A stretch of 6,568 nt of DNA from an uncultured Chlorobiota bacterium (lineage in GTDB: Bacteria > Bacteroidota > Kapaibacteriia > OLB7). Below the pieces are notes generated by a model. That model searched no databases, was not told where the DNA came from, and saw only the letters and a list, made by a program, of their open reading frames with translations. The position numbers were made by a program, and so were the translations under genes. The stretch lies in assembly GCA_946481475.1 (NCBI GenBank), contig CAMLOB010000236.1, positions 1-6,568 on the forward strand. Direction: 5' to 3'. Positions 6,516 to 6,568 of the stretch are shown here, piece after piece; position 1 is the first letter of the stretch, and each line of letters begins with the position of its first letter.

Positions 6516-6568
6516 GATGCACTCGTTTTTATGGGGAGGACCGTCGTGGTTTTCCTCATCTCGATTTC
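6516..6568 (-). other. Upstream region of the 815-residue gene, cut by the window edge
   Basis: These 53 bases hold no convincing Shine-Dalgarno near the ATG (GAGTGCATC precedes it) and no clear -10/-35 pair. A short A-rich stretch (CATAAAAAC on the - strand) is the only AT-rich element. The promoter is probably beyond the window. Confidence 0.4.

Overview
The window suggests a bacterium of the Bacteroidota/FCB group, or a relative such as Ignavibacteriota or Kapabacteria. The evidence is that all three recognisable exported non-lipoproteins end in a type IX secretion system (T9SS) type A-like C-terminal sorting domain. In addition, most starts lack a strong Shine-Dalgarno, as is common in that group. 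Genus cannot be read from this. Hand-counted 60-base samples range from about 47% to 65% G+C, so the genome is moderately GC-rich for this group.

Layout from left to right. (1) The 3' end of a + strand gene for a T9SS-exported protein, cut by the window edge (1-213). (2) A perfect 18-bp stem hairpin (239-279) between convergent genes, probably a shared terminator. (3) On the - strand, a solitary branched-chain amino acid type periplasmic-binding lipoprotein (328-1551). (4) A 341-base divergent intergenic region with a TATAAT box for the lipoprotein, a small inverted repeat and a Shine-Dalgarno for the next gene. (5) On the + strand, a 280-residue exported protein with a choice-of-anchor J-like domain and a T9SS tail (1893-2735). 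(6) 31 bases later, a DmpG/BphI/MhpE-type 4-hydroxy-2-oxovalerate aldolase (2767-3780). (7) A 287-base convergent intergenic region holding a 14-bp GC palindrome, a 9-base-period repeat and a strong terminator for the last gene. (8) On the - strand, an 815-residue exported protein with an IgGFc-binding-like region and a FlgD/T9SS-like tail (4068-6515). The remaining 53 bases are its upstream region.

How the genes relate. The T9SS tails point to a cell-surface or secreted role for three proteins, and the binding lipoprotein acts at the envelope. The aldolase is a cytoplasmic catabolic enzyme and is the odd one out. It is not accompanied here by its usual acylating acetaldehyde dehydrogenase or by hydratase or meta-cleavage genes. 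The window does not look like one functional operon, and only the 280-residue protein and the aldolase could share a transcript. I found no RNA gene, insertion sequence, CRISPR array or defence system. The items most worth a second look are the repeat at 3891-3934, the orphan aldolase and the T9SS-linked IgGFc-binding-like protein.
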